NCBI GenBank assembly: GCA_032718565.1
Contig: JAVGVS010000007.1
Span: forward strand, 5,386,259-5,450,258
Source of the DNA: Distichodus sexfasciatus
Taxonomy: Eukaryota > Chordata > Actinopteri > Characiformes > Distichodontidae
Length of the DNA: 64,000 nucleotides
Reading direction: 5' to 3'
The position numbers were made by a program, and so were the translations under genes. Below are positions 44,886 to 55,465 of this stretch, piece after piece (positions within the stretch are counted from its first letter, which is position 1; every line of letters starts with the position of its first letter). A model generated the notes under the pieces. It searched no databases. It saw only the letters and a list, made by a program, of their open reading frames with translations, and was not told where the DNA came from.

Positions 44886-45000
44886 AAGAAAGATTATATA
44901 TATATATATATGTAGTATAACGGCCTTGTGTTCGGAAGGTTGCCAGTTCAAGTCCGTAATCAGCAACGGTACCACTGACGTACACATTAGCGAGGTATGC
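44886..45000 (+). mobile_element. SINE-A 5' fragment after an AT repeat
   Basis: An (AT)n of about 18 bp (44893-44911) is followed by 'gtagtataacggccttgtg', 'tcggaaggttgccagttca' and 'ggtaccactgacgtacaca', the first third of SINE-A. The body and tail are missing. Confidence 0.6.
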
Positions 45001-45939
45001 TTTTTTGGTATGCTCTTAAATACAATGGGGACGTTTAACAAAACAATGTTTTCAGCTTTTCATGCTGTCAATCATTGATTTGGCTAATGAATGAATGAAA
45101 GCAAAATGAGACTTCTAGCATTCAAAACGTCCAATCTTCAGCCAGAGTGGCCTGTGAATAAGTGACGTCTGTGCCGACCCTATTGCAAAGTGCAGTGGCT
45201 GGTTATGCTGCTTTGAATGATGTTCTCCATAACGTGGGCATGGCGTCTGGTGTGTGTGTGTGTGTTTGGGTCTGAGTGTGTGTCTGAGCGGTGATCTCAG
45301 TATGGGTGTTTATAATGATTGTATTATGTGGTATTATTCTGCTCTCTGTCCCTGGCCTGCACATTGGTCAGGGCGATGTGTCACCATGGAGATGCGAATG
45401 AATTCAGTCCTGATCTGATTATCCAGACAGGAGCGGCGGCCATGACGGCGCAGATTAGGGAGGAAAACCGAGAGAGAGAGAGAGAGAGAGGGAGGCAAAG
45501 AGACGACTGAAAGCATATGGAGGAACAGGAGACAGTGGTGATTATAGAGGAGATCAGGTTGCGATGCATCCCAGAGCCAGGAGTGCAAATACATCTCTGA
45601 CACTCTGAACGGAGAGGTCGAGTCCGGCATCATTTTGATTGACCGAATTGTCGATTGAGGCTAAAGGCGGCTTCAGAATCTGTCCCTCACAGACACAGTG
45701 TGCGTGTTTCTTTTTGTTTCAAAGATTTTCAGTGACCTGAGGGCAGGCTTTCTAAAACTCTTGACATAAATAATAGAATTGTCGTTTTGATGAGCGTTAG
45801 ATGCTTGCTTTAAGCAAAGATTTTTAGCCGTAGTGTCAAAGCTTTAACTGTAGGGGTCATAACCACAATGACCGACACAGTAAAAGAACACTGATGGCGT
45901 TCATATTGTTCCAAACACCCTCGACGGTGCTCCCTTCCT
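45001..45939. other. Non-coding stretch with GT and GA tracts
   Basis: GT tract 45250-45265 and (GA)n 45470-45490. No gene recognised. Confidence 0.4.
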
Positions 45940-46150
45940 CTTCTTCCTTATCCCTCCCTCACTCTCGACTGATAAACGCTTGGATGGCGTCGAGGTAAAT
46001 AATTTATCCTGCATTTTGAAAGTTCCATGCTTAACGGGTTAAGTGCGTGGTTTCAGGAGTGGCACAATTTACCTCCGCACATGAATAAAAGATGAAAATA
46101 CACAGCTGGGGAGCGGCCCGTCTGGGCCTTTTTCTGCCTATTTATTTGTG
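45940..46150. promoter_or_regulatory. Candidate regulatory block
   Basis: Repeat-free, with 'gataaacgcttggatggcg', 'aggtaaataatttatcctg', 'gcttaacgggttaagtgcg' and 'catgaataaaagatgaaaa'. Even composition over about 200 bp, unlike the flanks. Conservation not tested. Confidence 0.27.
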
Positions 46151-46174
46151 TGTTTTATCTGTGTCAGTATGCAT

Positions 46175-46560
46175 GTGCGTGTGTGTGTGTGTGTGTGGTT
46201 TTTATCCCCCTATGAGTAATTCTTTACCTTTTCACTGTTGACAGTTTGTGGTCCTGCAGTGTTGTGCCAGTATTGTTTAAGCCTGATACCACATAGAGAT
46301 TTTTAGGGGGTGTGTATGAGTGTGAGAGTGTGTGTAGTGGGAGGCAGATTTACAGATCTATGTGAGGGTCTGATTGTCCCCTAAAAGCCCTCATATAGAA
46401 AATTGTCAGATGTTTTGTGGCTTGATGGAGACGTAGTTTAAATGTATTTATTAATACATACATATTTATTTATGTATTTATTAGAATGTATTTATTAGAA
46501 TGAATTAATGATATTTATATGAGCAAATCAAATATGTGTTTAAAACACAATACCTCACAT
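46175..46560 (+). repeat. GT-linked repeat module
   Basis: (GT)n 46178-46197, then sequence resembling the module at 35180: 'gagggtctgattgtccccta', 'ttttgtggcttgatggagac', followed by A+T-rich 'tatttatta' repeats. Confidence 0.5.
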
Positions 46561-46800
46561 TCCGTACTGCATCATGTTCATCTCTCCTCTACAGTGATAC
46601 AGTGATGCCCTTTTCTTTCACAGCGTGACACAGATCTCGGCGACGTTCCACTGGCTCTGGTTTAAACTCTGCTTGAACCTCCTTGAACTCTGCTTTTTAT
46701 ACCTCCCATTCTTTTAAACACCACTAACCATGTGAAATATACAGGCTTAGTCAGGCAAGTTTACTGTAGTGTTTTCTATAATGAAAATGAACAATTAACG

Positions 46801-46915
46801 TACATTTACATCCGTGGCATTAAGCAGACCCTCTAAACCATTGCCTAATAACAGGGACAGTCTTCTTGGAGCAACTTGGGATTAAGGGTTCAGTGGTGGT
46901 AGTGCTGGCAGTATG
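46801..46915 (-). mobile_element. SINE-B 3' half, degenerate
   Basis: 'acatttacatccgtggcatt', 'aagcagaccctct', 'gggacagtcttcttggagc' and 'aacttgggattaagggtt' follow the order of the SINE-B tail on the minus strand. The tRNA head is absent. Confidence 0.55.
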
Positions 46916-46937
46916 ACACAGCTGGATTTGACACTAT

Positions 46938-47790
46938 GGGTGTTTTCACAGATAGTCCTCTTTAAAGGAACCGAACTCAGTCCTCTAGAAGTGGTCCAAC
47001 AAGTGGACCAACAGAAAGGGAACTCAGTTCTTCTTATGTTCACACTGTTAAGAGTGTTTTGGTCCATTTCAGCGCTCAAAGCGAACTCAGATCGATTAGT
47101 CAGCATTTTTTATGTATATGTGAACACACCAAACAAATTCAGACCCCTCTGAAACGAACCGAACTGAGACCCCATCGGGAAGTGGTCTCAGTCCGGTTCA
47201 CTTTAAGTCCGTGGCGCGGTCCGTTTAACTCGCGCCTTCTGAACGCAAAGCGCTCCTGGTTCGCTTCGACAGTTTTTGTTCGAAGGAAGAAAAAAAAACT
47301 AGGCAGAATGCAAAGCAGTAAAGGTCTCAGAACTCACAGTGTGAACATCAAAAGAACCGAGTTCCCTTTCTGTTGGTCCACTTTTTGGACCACTTCCAGA
47401 GGACTGAGTTCGGTTCCTTTAAAGAGGACTATACGTGAAAACACCCTTAGTTCATTTGAAAGGGGACTCGGTTCTCTTTCTGGTCCACTTCAGCTCAGAT
47501 GGGGCCTCAGTCCTTTTTCTGTTCATACTTCATTCTTATGGAGCTCTCAGACCTTTACTGCTTTGCATTCTGGGTAGCTTTCAATTCGAACAAAAACTGT
47601 CGAAGCGAACCAGGAGCGCTTTGTGTTCGTAAGGCGCGAGTTAAACGGACCGTATTGTGGACTTAAAGCGACGTGGTCTCAGATCGGTTCGTTTCAGTTC
47701 GTTTGGCGTGTTAACATATACGTAAAAAATGCCGACTAATCGATCTGAGTTCGCTTTGAGAGCTGAAACAGACCAAGTGTGAAAACACCC
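46938..47790. mobile_element. Foldback composite of two related inverted-repeat elements
   Basis: Outer ends gggtgttttcaca and tgtgaaaacaccc are inverted repeats, with TAT on both sides. Inside, 46938-47045 is mirrored by about 47338-47446 ('aaagaggactatacgtgaaa' and onward), and 47046-47320 is mirrored by 47545-47770 ('gaacaaaaactgtcgaagcg' and its partner). A third copy of the terminus sits at 47434-47446. This makes two nested inverted-repeat units sharing one terminus. The frame open across 47059-47577 lies in the arms and has no recognisable domain. Confidence 0.75.
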
Positions 47791-49178
47791 TATGATGTTA
47801 AGTTATCTCTGTAAGTGAGTATCCTACCATTAGGTCATCACCTCCTTAAAATGTAAGAAGGTTTGTGAGCGTCTTGCTCCTTTAAGGGGTTTTCGTTAGG
47901 GACACACCACTAAACCAGCATGAAAGTTTAGTTTTGTTAGCCTGTGGTAAGAATGAACTGTGACATATAGTGACAGATTGTATTGCAGGATGAAGCTATT
48001 ATACAGATGGCCTGCATAAAACAACACTGTGCGGCAATAAGGATGTGACATAGTGGATTATAGACTGAATTTGAACCTTTGCACCTTTATAGTGAAAAAT
48101 ACAGAGTGAAACTGATCAAATAAATGTAAAAATAAAGAGAAATTATGTCTATTATGAGAAAATTGAAATCTTATTTTTGTTTGCGGTTGCATGTTGGATG
48201 CGCATGTTGCGATAAAAGTAAATATGTGTGTTCAGATGTCAGGTGTTTGTATCTGTCCAAGACTAGTTTTGAAGACAGATTTCAGACTCTACACCTGCAA
48301 ATGTGGAACTGATCTACTTTTCAGGATTAACAATGTTATTCTTGTTTGTTTTTGCTAAGATATGTTTCGTATTAAAACGAATGTAAGGCACCTAAAAGAG
48401 CAATATTCATGATTGAAGTTGTGGTAGTGCTAGGTTTAAGGACAGTACTGTTAGTAAGCTACACTAATGATTATGTATACTGAATGTTCCCAAACGTGTA
48501 GTGAAGAGGTGTGTGTGTGTGTGTGTGTGTGTGCGTTTGTGTTGGCGGGGCTGCAGCTGGGATGAATGTTTAATACTCAGTCAGCAGGCTGAGTGAAGGC
48601 TGACAGGCCCTCAAGTCTCTCACAGGCCAGACCGTCTCTAGCGTGGCTCCTTCCTCACCTCACCTCATTCCTCCTCTTCCTCTCAGCTATTTATGAGCTC
48701 TGTTCCCTTTTCCCTCTGTTTCCTTATTCCCTCCATCTCACTCTGTTATTTGTCAATGTTCTCTCTCTGTCCTCTCTCTCACTCACTGTCCTTTCTCCTC
48801 GCTAGAGTCCGAGCTGTCACAGCGTTGACATAGTCAGTTTGGAATTCTTGATTCATGAGTCAGGTGCAGAGAGTGGTGGAGCAGGATACTAAGCTCGCCA
48901 GCTGTAGTGAGTGTGTTGATAAGCAGGGGTCAGAGTTAGCAGTCGATTGCAGTAATTATACTTAATGACTGTACTTTTTTGAGTTTTATGACACTTAGAC
49001 TAATATTAATATTAGCTTTCATTTTTGTATTTAATTAAAGCTATAATGAATGTAATGCACTTATTACCTTAGTGCTTATTGACAGCAACATTTACTTGTT
49101 ACATTTTGCAGCTGAATTTTGTCTGTAGGAGGACGAAAAGAAACTGATAATGAAGGAATCATATTAATGTGAATTGAT
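47791..49178. other. Non-coding stretch
   Basis: (GT)n 48511-48533 and a CT-rich patch 48640-48800. The part 48225-48330 is similar to 57580-57690 ('ttcagactctacacctgca'). Confidence 0.4.
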
Positions 49179-49414
49179 GTGATTTTTTTTGTCATTGTGA
49201 ACACACCCTAGCACCACAACAAAATGTGACCTCTGCATTTGACCCATCCTTGAAGGAGCAATGGGCAGCTTTTTGGCAGAGACTGGAGAGTGGTGCTTGG
49301 TAATGGTAATGTGCTCATGAGTACCTCAGTGGTACCTTTACCGATACAGGTTTTGAACCGGTGATCTTGCAATCCCAGGGCCAACTCCCTAACCATTTTA
49401 CTACCAGCTGCCCC
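49179..49414 (-). mobile_element. SINE-A
   Basis: Tail 'gtgattttttttgtcattg', shortened GTGC stretch, body 'gagtggtgcttggtaatgg', and tRNA head ending 'accattttactaccagctg' then cccc. Confidence 0.85.
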
Positions 49415-49622
49415 TATACGCCTCATATTACTACCAGCGTGTATTTCTGTAACTGTATAACTGTACATGCAGGGTGTTTTTTTTTTACTTAAAGCTGTGC
49501 CATAGTCTGGTCCTCACCATTTTTGGAATGAAAAGAATGTACGAATGGACATCATATTGAAAACAAGCAAATTAAAGTTTAAGACTTTGGGTCAAGTATT
49601 ACTTGTAATGGGTAGCCTTAAC

Positions 49623-50357
49623 TAAGGGTCGACCGATTATCGGTATCAGTGTTTAATTTTCACCATCACTGATATTAGGTAATTACAAGGTGCGCTACTG
49701 TGGCTCCGCTGCCGTCTCTTCTCTCTGTGCCATTTGCTCTCGACTCGCTGCTTCTTTTAATGTCATGCCTCTGACTGACTATATGTCACACGAGATGTAG
49801 ATTAAGTGAAGAACACGCTGAGCAGTTTTGCTTTCTTCAACAAAACCTACTTCTGCTTAATTTAGAATGCTAAAACGTTTCACGGTTTTATAATGTTACT
49901 AAAATGTTTATTTAATATGATTTAAAGTTCAATTACAATAATGTAAAAGGTTCAAGTATTTATAAACAGTAAAGTTATTTAAAGTAAGTTATTTTTGTGT
50001 TGGTGTTTGTAAAATTGAAACTGAGTGATTGTTTGTCATTGTGAACGCACCACAGCACAGCGCACAGTGCACCACAACCAAATGTGACCTCTGCATTTAA
50101 CCCTTCCGTGAAGGAGCAGTGGGTAGCTAACAAGTGCCCGGGGAGCAGTGCATGGGACGGTACCTTGCTCATGAGTACCTCAGTGGCAACTTTACCGGCC
50201 CTGGATTCGAACCTGCGACCTTCTGATCACGGGGCGAACACCCTACTGTTACGCCACCAACTGCCCCAAATTGCAAATTTTGACAGAGATTTTCTCCATT
50301 AACTAGCAATAATCGGTATCGATATCGGCCCTGAAAAAACAATATCGGTCGACTCCA
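49623..50357. mobile_element. hAT-like element with 'gggtcgaccgat' ends, carrying a SINE
   Basis: Left end taagggtcgaccgat and right end atatcggtcgactcca are inverted repeats. Flanks are GCCTTAAC (49615-49622) and GCCTTTAC (50358-50365), 7 of 8 identical. Sub-terminal 'tatcggtatc' occurs at both ends. A SINE-A copy lies inside (50021-50267). No transposase frame, so it is non-autonomous. Confidence 0.75.
50021..50267 (-). mobile_element. SINE-A inside a hAT-like element
   Basis: Full layout from tail ('ctgagtgattgtttgtcatt') to tRNA head ('gttacgccaccaactgcccc'). It is among the least diverged copies here, which fits a late insertion into the older element around it. Confidence 0.88.
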
Positions 50358-50365
50358 GCCTTTAC

Positions 50366-51816
50366 TAATGCCAGTTTGTACTTTTAATACTTTAATATTG
50401 CTAATATCAGATGCATTAATACTTTCAGTAATAACTTTATGGGCTGGTTTCTTGTTCATGGATTAAACCTAGTCTTGGACTAAGTTGTAGTACCTGTGGA
50501 GAGTTACCATTGAAACTCAAAGCTCGTCTAGGACTAGGCTTAATCCTCAACTGGGAAGCTGGCCCTATATATTTGTTTTTACATAAGTATGGGTTTCAGG
50601 TTCTCTGGTTAGAGTTAAACCTCTTGCAAGACCATTAAAAAAGTTTTCATTCAAACTTCGAGAGGAGTTCAGTTTGACCTAAACTCTCCCACGTTAAAAA
50701 GGCATACACCTCACCATACTATACAGTTGCACACATGATCCCAAACTCACTCACACACACACACACAAAATTTCCATCCAAGACTTATCTGCAATGCCCA
50801 TCATTGATTAACGTTTCTCTTCGTGGTTTAGCTGTTGGTTTGACTGCCCTGCTGCCCCGAGGCTGGAGTACTGCTGTAAGTACAGCGGCCAGAGCAACTG
50901 CATACTCCACTGTGTTTAATATTTCAGTCCAGAGTTTCTGCGTTTGCCGTTCAGGTCCATCTCTGTTATTTCCAGTGTGTGTTTGTGTGTGTGTGGGCAG
51001 ATTTTCAGTTGGTGGTGAGAGGTTTTTGGTTAGTTGTGGGAACCTGATTATCCCTGAAAGCAAAGGAAAACCTGAAATTTCTCAAACGTTTGTGGCTTTG
51101 TGAGTACAGTTTGGTGATTACTGACTCAGTCAACAGAAGTAACTAACATAGACAGGAAGACTTGGTGTGAGTGCACATTGAATTTGCATACAAGCTTTGA
51201 AGGTCTGCAGTTGTGTGTTAACAGAAGAAGAGTGTTTGTGAGCATATGATTCTGTGTGTGTGCATGGCGTGTGTTTGAAGAGTGTTCAGGTGACTGGTGC
51301 TGAGGGTTTGTGTTCCTAATCCCTCCTGGTTCTGCTTGTTTTTACAGAGACCAGGTGAAAGATTGAGTGTTGATTTAGCCTAACGCACTGTTGACCCAGA
51401 GCAGGTACACCACCACTAACTCGGTGTGTGTGTGTGTGTGTGTCTACATGCAGCTCTGTGTTTGGTTAATGCCTGTCAAACACATTGAACAATCTCAACA
51501 AGCTGTAATGACAACTGTCAAAGTAGAAGAGCGTAAACGAGTGAGAGAGACTCAAGCCCAGGGAGAAACTCCTCCAATGTGAGCACAGTCACAGCAAATG
51601 AACTGCAACGAGCGTGAAGCTGATTTCAGACTGATGTCCTGCACCGTGGGCTTCCTAGCAGCAGCAGCAGCAGGTTTGTGGCTGTTGTCACGCTTTAGGC
51701 CCGGTATGAGTTTATGTACAGCACAGTAAGAGAGGAGAGGAAGAAAAAATCGTACATTCGACTCAGAGAGCAGGTTTAATAATTGAATGCCTACTAAGCA
51801 GAACAAGGTGATGCCT
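50366..51816. other. Non-coding stretch
   Basis: CA tract 50749-50767, GT 50977-50995 and 51423-51444, and a short CAG run at 51659-51673. The piece 51000-51105 resembles the GT-linked module. No exon recognised. Confidence 0.4.
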
Positions 51817-52277
51817 CCTCTTGTTTTTTTTCACCCCCTCCCTCCCTCGCTCTCCCATTTCATCATTCTCTTCCTCTCTCCCTGTTTCTTCCATTCCCTC
51901 TTTTTCTCCATCTCTCACATTCTCTTGCCTACCTCCTCCTTCTTCCTCTCCCAACCTCATCCTCATCCTCACCATCACCCTCCTTCCTCTTTTTTTAAGC
52001 CTTTTTTCTCTCTGTCTCTTGCATTTTTTAACTCCCTTGATCCTTGCCACTTTCCTCCTCCTTTCCTCCTCTCTCTCCAGTTTTATCTCTTTCCTCCAGT
52101 TTCACCTGTTCCCGCTCTCTCTTTTTCTCCATCCTTTCCACCCAATCTCTCCCTCTCTACCTACATACCTCTTTATCCCTCTCTTTTTCTGTTCCTCCTG
52201 CCTTTATCTCTCCATCATCTGTCCTTTTCTTTCTTTCTCTCTTCCTCTCCATCCTTTCTTCTTTATGAATCCATCCT

Positions 52278-52316
<39 letters not shown>

Positions 52317-52320
52317 TTTA
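51817..52320. repeat. Polypyrimidine tract, about 0.5 kb
   Basis: Nearly all C and T on the + strand, as irregular 'ctcctt' words, ending in a pure (CT)n at about 52281-52314. Three frames stay open simply because stop codons need purines. The Ser/Leu/Phe-rich translations are not proteins. Confidence 0.9.
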
Positions 52321-52497
52321 TTAGCCTGTATTGTCATCTACACTTGCAGGGTTTGTGGTGTGTGTGTGTATGTATGTGTGTGTGTGACAGGGTCGTGATG
52401 GTCCTCCTCCCCCACCTGTGCTCCCAGCATGTTGGTGGGAGTGTAACCACGGCCAGGGGCTCCCATCAGCCCCACTGACAGCTTCATCAACACGGCC

Positions 52498-52860
52498 ACC
52501 TCCCCCTCCAACCCTCTTCACCCCCCTCCTCTTCCTCCCCTCCTCCACCCTTCTCCTTTCTGCTTCTTCACTCCTCTTCCTCCTTTACCCCCCTTCGTCT
52601 TTTCCACTCCCCTCTTCACCCTTCTCCCCTCCACCCTTCCCCTCCTACTCCTTCTCCTCCCCTCCACACCTCTCTCATCCCCTCCCCTCTTTTTCCTCTT
52701 TTCCTCTCCTCATCCTCCTCCCTTCTCTGCTCCTTCTCCTCCCCAATTCCCCTTGTCTACCTCCTTCCCCTCCTCTTTTCTTCCTCCTCCTGCTCCTTTC
52801 CTCTCCCCCTCCTCTTCTTTCCCTCTGCCCTTCCCCTCTCCACCTCCTCCTCCTCCCGAG
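52498..52860. repeat. Polypyrimidine tract, C-rich, about 0.36 kb
   Basis: Strong C/T strand bias made of 'cctcctcttc' words. Separated from the previous tract by GT-rich and unique sequence. Confidence 0.9.
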
Positions 52861-53010
52861 CGCTTATACCTAGCATCTGTTTCGCCTGGTGATTAATTGC
52901 AATTAGCAAGAGGGTTGAAAGCCCGTGGAAGAATGCAGCGGTGGGCAGACACATCAAGATTAATGAGGGACGGCAGTTGTCAGAAGGACGGCCGCCTGCG
53001 ATGGCGCGGC
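52861..53010. promoter_or_regulatory. Candidate regulatory block with a palindromic homeodomain site
   Basis: Contains the perfect palindrome TAATTGCAATTA at 52894-52905 (two TAAT cores facing each other, 4-bp spacer), the arrangement bound by dimers of paired-type homeodomains. 'caagattaatgaggg' follows. The block is repeat-free between a polypyrimidine tract and GA/GT repeats. Confidence 0.35.
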
Positions 53011-53099
53011 GCTGGGGGGTGTGGGGCAGGGAGAGAGGGAGGGAGCGAGAATTTGTGTTGGTTTGGCAGTGTATGTGATTGTGTGTTTCTGTTTGTGTA

Positions 53100-53445
53100 T
53101 GTGTTTTTGTGTGTGAGACAGAGAGAGAGATTAAAGAGAGGGAGGGAGAGACAGAGGGAGGGAGAAGGAATGTGTGTTGGTTGTGCAGTCTCTCTCTCTT
53201 TGTATGTGTGTGTGTGTATTTTGTGACAGATCGGAGAGAGAGAGAGAAAAGAGAGAGATACCCTCAGCATGTTTACTGCTTATCATGTCCTTAAAGCATT
53301 TTTCCTCGCAGCAAGAAGCAGTGTGTCCCTGCAGGAGGAAGAGCTAAGGACAGACAGAATCAGATGAGTGGAGGGGAATGAGGGAGGGAGGGAGAGCAGA
53401 GAGAGAGAGAGGGAGAGAGAGAAAGAGAGAGGGAGAGAGAGGGCA
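53100..53445. repeat. GA- and GT-rich tracts
   Basis: Purine-rich 53116-53170, GT 53201-53220, GA 53233-53258 and a long GA/GGA stretch 53370-53445. Confidence 0.85.
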
Positions 53446-53449
53446 AATG

Positions 53450-53525
53450 CAAGCCCTAGGGGGCTGATTAAATATGGAAATTATAATTGCTAATTGACCT
53501 TTAATAATCAGAGCAGAGAAGTGTA
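53450..53525. promoter_or_regulatory. Short A+T-rich candidate regulatory block
   Basis: 'ctgattaaatatggaaatta', 'taattgctaattgaccttta' and 'ataatcagagc' form a compact set of homeodomain-type cores directly after a GA tract. Confidence 0.28.
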
Positions 53526-53680
53526 TCTCTTGTACGCTCTGTGAGTGTGTGTGTGTGTGTGTCACTCATGCTCTTGTGCTGTTGCCGCAGCAGGAGTTGA
53601 AGGTTCTAGCCGTTGTTCATTTTTCTGATCTCAAATTAAAAAGGTGCCTTGTGTTTGAACAAGAGATAATGGGTAAAATC

Positions 53681-53710
53681 TGCACACACACACACACACA
53701 CACACACACC
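53681..53710. repeat. CA microsatellite
   Basis: (CA)n of about 28 bp. Confidence 0.9.
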
Positions 53711-53954
53711 ATTTAGAGGTAGTTAATGAGAGGGAGTGTGTGATTGTCTAGTGATACTTGTGAGGGAATAAGCACAGCTGAGACAATATTGCTCAGGTTT
53801 AAGGAGGCCCAATCACAAAACCATTATTATTAGTAACACTTTACTGCTGCTCACTCTCCCAGTGCTGCGCTCCAGCTCTATAATTAAGTCGTTTTTAGTA
53901 CTTTCTTATTAGTAGTAATTCTGCATAGTGTGTGTATCGGCAGGTATTTAGATA

Positions 53955-54070
53955 TTCATGAGCAAGGTACCGTACCCAAGCACTGCTCTCTGTGTACTGC
54001 CAAAAAAGCTGCCAACTGCTTCTTCATGGATGTGTCCCATTTGATGTGCTATGCTGTGTTCACAATGACA
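53955..54070 (+). mobile_element. SINE-A, 5'-truncated
   Basis: Starts in the body ('ttcatgagcaaggtacc'), then 'ctgcttcttcatggatgtg', ending 'tgtgttcacaatgaca'. The tRNA head is missing. Confidence 0.75.
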
Positions 54071-54697
54071 AAAAGGGCCTGTGTCCATCTAACACGTTTT
54101 TTGCACTGAGAGTGGTCAAAATCTCACTTCCAGAGCGCTTTCTCTGTGCTTTCTTGATGCTTCACTCAGCGCTTGTTGTTGCTAAGTTACAAAAAGTGCC
54201 ATTGGGCACTTCCATGGTCGTTCCTGTTTCATTGTAACGCGTTCCTTTGAGATCCTTACAATGGAGAGGAATCACAGCTTTAGCTGCTCCAGATACGTCG
54301 CCATTGTTGTTAGTGAGTTCTTTACTGTCTATGTCCTGCCCCTTTTTCGATTTTGATTGGCTAGCAAGAGAGAAGTGACATTGACGAGCTCAGCACTGTT
54401 GTAAAAATTGAACGGATTTCAACTTGAAGCGCTCTGAACGCTGTGGGTAAAATATGTGTCCACCGGTGTTTTTTTTCCCCACTGAAGGCACTTAGTGCGC
54501 TGAACGCTGAAGCTCATAGGATTTGTGTTTTAAAAGGCGCTCTCAGCGCAAAAAAACGCGTTTGGTGGACACAGGCCAATAATCACTTGCTCACATGCAT
54601 GTCCCATGAAAGATGTTATTTTTGTCAGATTTTTATGGATTTCGAGGACCACATTTATATGGAATTTAAGGATTTTTATGTGAGGATCACTTCCCTC
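54071..54697. other. Non-coding stretch
   Basis: An imperfect inverted arrangement exists: 'aagggcctgtgtccatctaa' and 'cgttttttgcactgagag' near 54074-54112 are mirrored by 'ctcagcgcaaaaaaacgcg' and 'tggtggacacaggcc' near 54542-54577. It may be a further MITE of about 0.5 kb. Confidence 0.45.
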
Positions 54698-55182
54698 TAG
54701 GGGTGTAACGATACATCGATCTATATTGCTACATTGATTCTGCAACGTCAACCAGCCAACAGCATTGATCCACAATGAAAACAGAGATCAGACATCATAC
54801 ATATTGTACAGGAGCTCTGTTTTTTATTCAATGTATGATTTAGCTCAAAGTCAAAGTAAACTTTGTCATCTCTGCTATATACTGTACAGATATGCAGAGA
54901 GACGAGACGACGTGGCTCCAGTTTTAACAGTGCAACAGGAAATAGGGAACAAAGAACAAATAAGGCACATAGAATAAACAATATATAAATAGAATACAAA
55001 ATAAACATTTTGAACTAGCTCAGGAATGAACTCAAATTATGTTTGTAATTTGATATGAACGGAAGTGTGTTAAATCAGCATATAATATTGCATATGATAT
55101 CAACGGAGTCCTTCAAATCGTGTCATAACATACTTTGCGATATTGTCAGAAATCAAATCATTGTACGTTGAATCCGTATAAT
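54698..55182. mobile_element. hAT-like MITE, same family as 16083-16818
   Basis: Begins ctaggggtgtaacgataca, a terminus common among fish hAT-like elements. Blocks shared with the 16-kb copy include 'gagatcagacatcatacat', 'gctcaggaatgaac', 'gatatgaacggaagtg' and 'actttgcgatattgtcag'. The right terminus is decayed and its position is approximate. Confidence 0.6.
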
Positions 55183-55190
55183 ACTTATGG

Positions 55191-55376
55191 CATTTACGTT
55201 TAAGGTATTTAGCAGACGCTCTTAGCCAGAGCGACTTCCATTTTATGAATTTTAGGGAGTCTCCCCGGAGCAACTTGGGGTTAAGGGTCTTGCTCACGGA
55301 CCCAGTGGTAATAGAGCTGGAGGTAGGATTCGAACCCACAACCTCTTGGTCCAGAGGCGAGCATCCTAACCGCTTG
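55191..55376 (-). mobile_element. SINE-B, near full length
   Basis: Tail: 'ggtatttagcagacgctctt', 'gccagagcgacttcc'. Body: 'gagcaacttggggttaaggg'. Head: B-box complement 'ggattcgaacccacaacctc' and 'gcatcctaaccgctt'. Well preserved. Confidence 0.88.
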
Positions 55377-55465
55377 TGATGAAGGTGGTGATTTACACCC
55401 TTACTTCTCACAAGGATAACATTGCTGGCATGGCAACCAGTGGATGTACTTCACAGGTGGTAAGG

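Noticed and set aside
47059..47577. 172-codon frame
   Set aside because: Runs through the inverted arms of the foldback composite; no transposase signature and no independent start.
51787..52398. 203- and 167-codon overlapping frames
   Set aside because: Same cause: polypyrimidine tract with several frames open at once and no domain.
52418..52873. 151-codon frame
   Set aside because: C/T-only stretch giving Pro/Ser/Leu low complexity.
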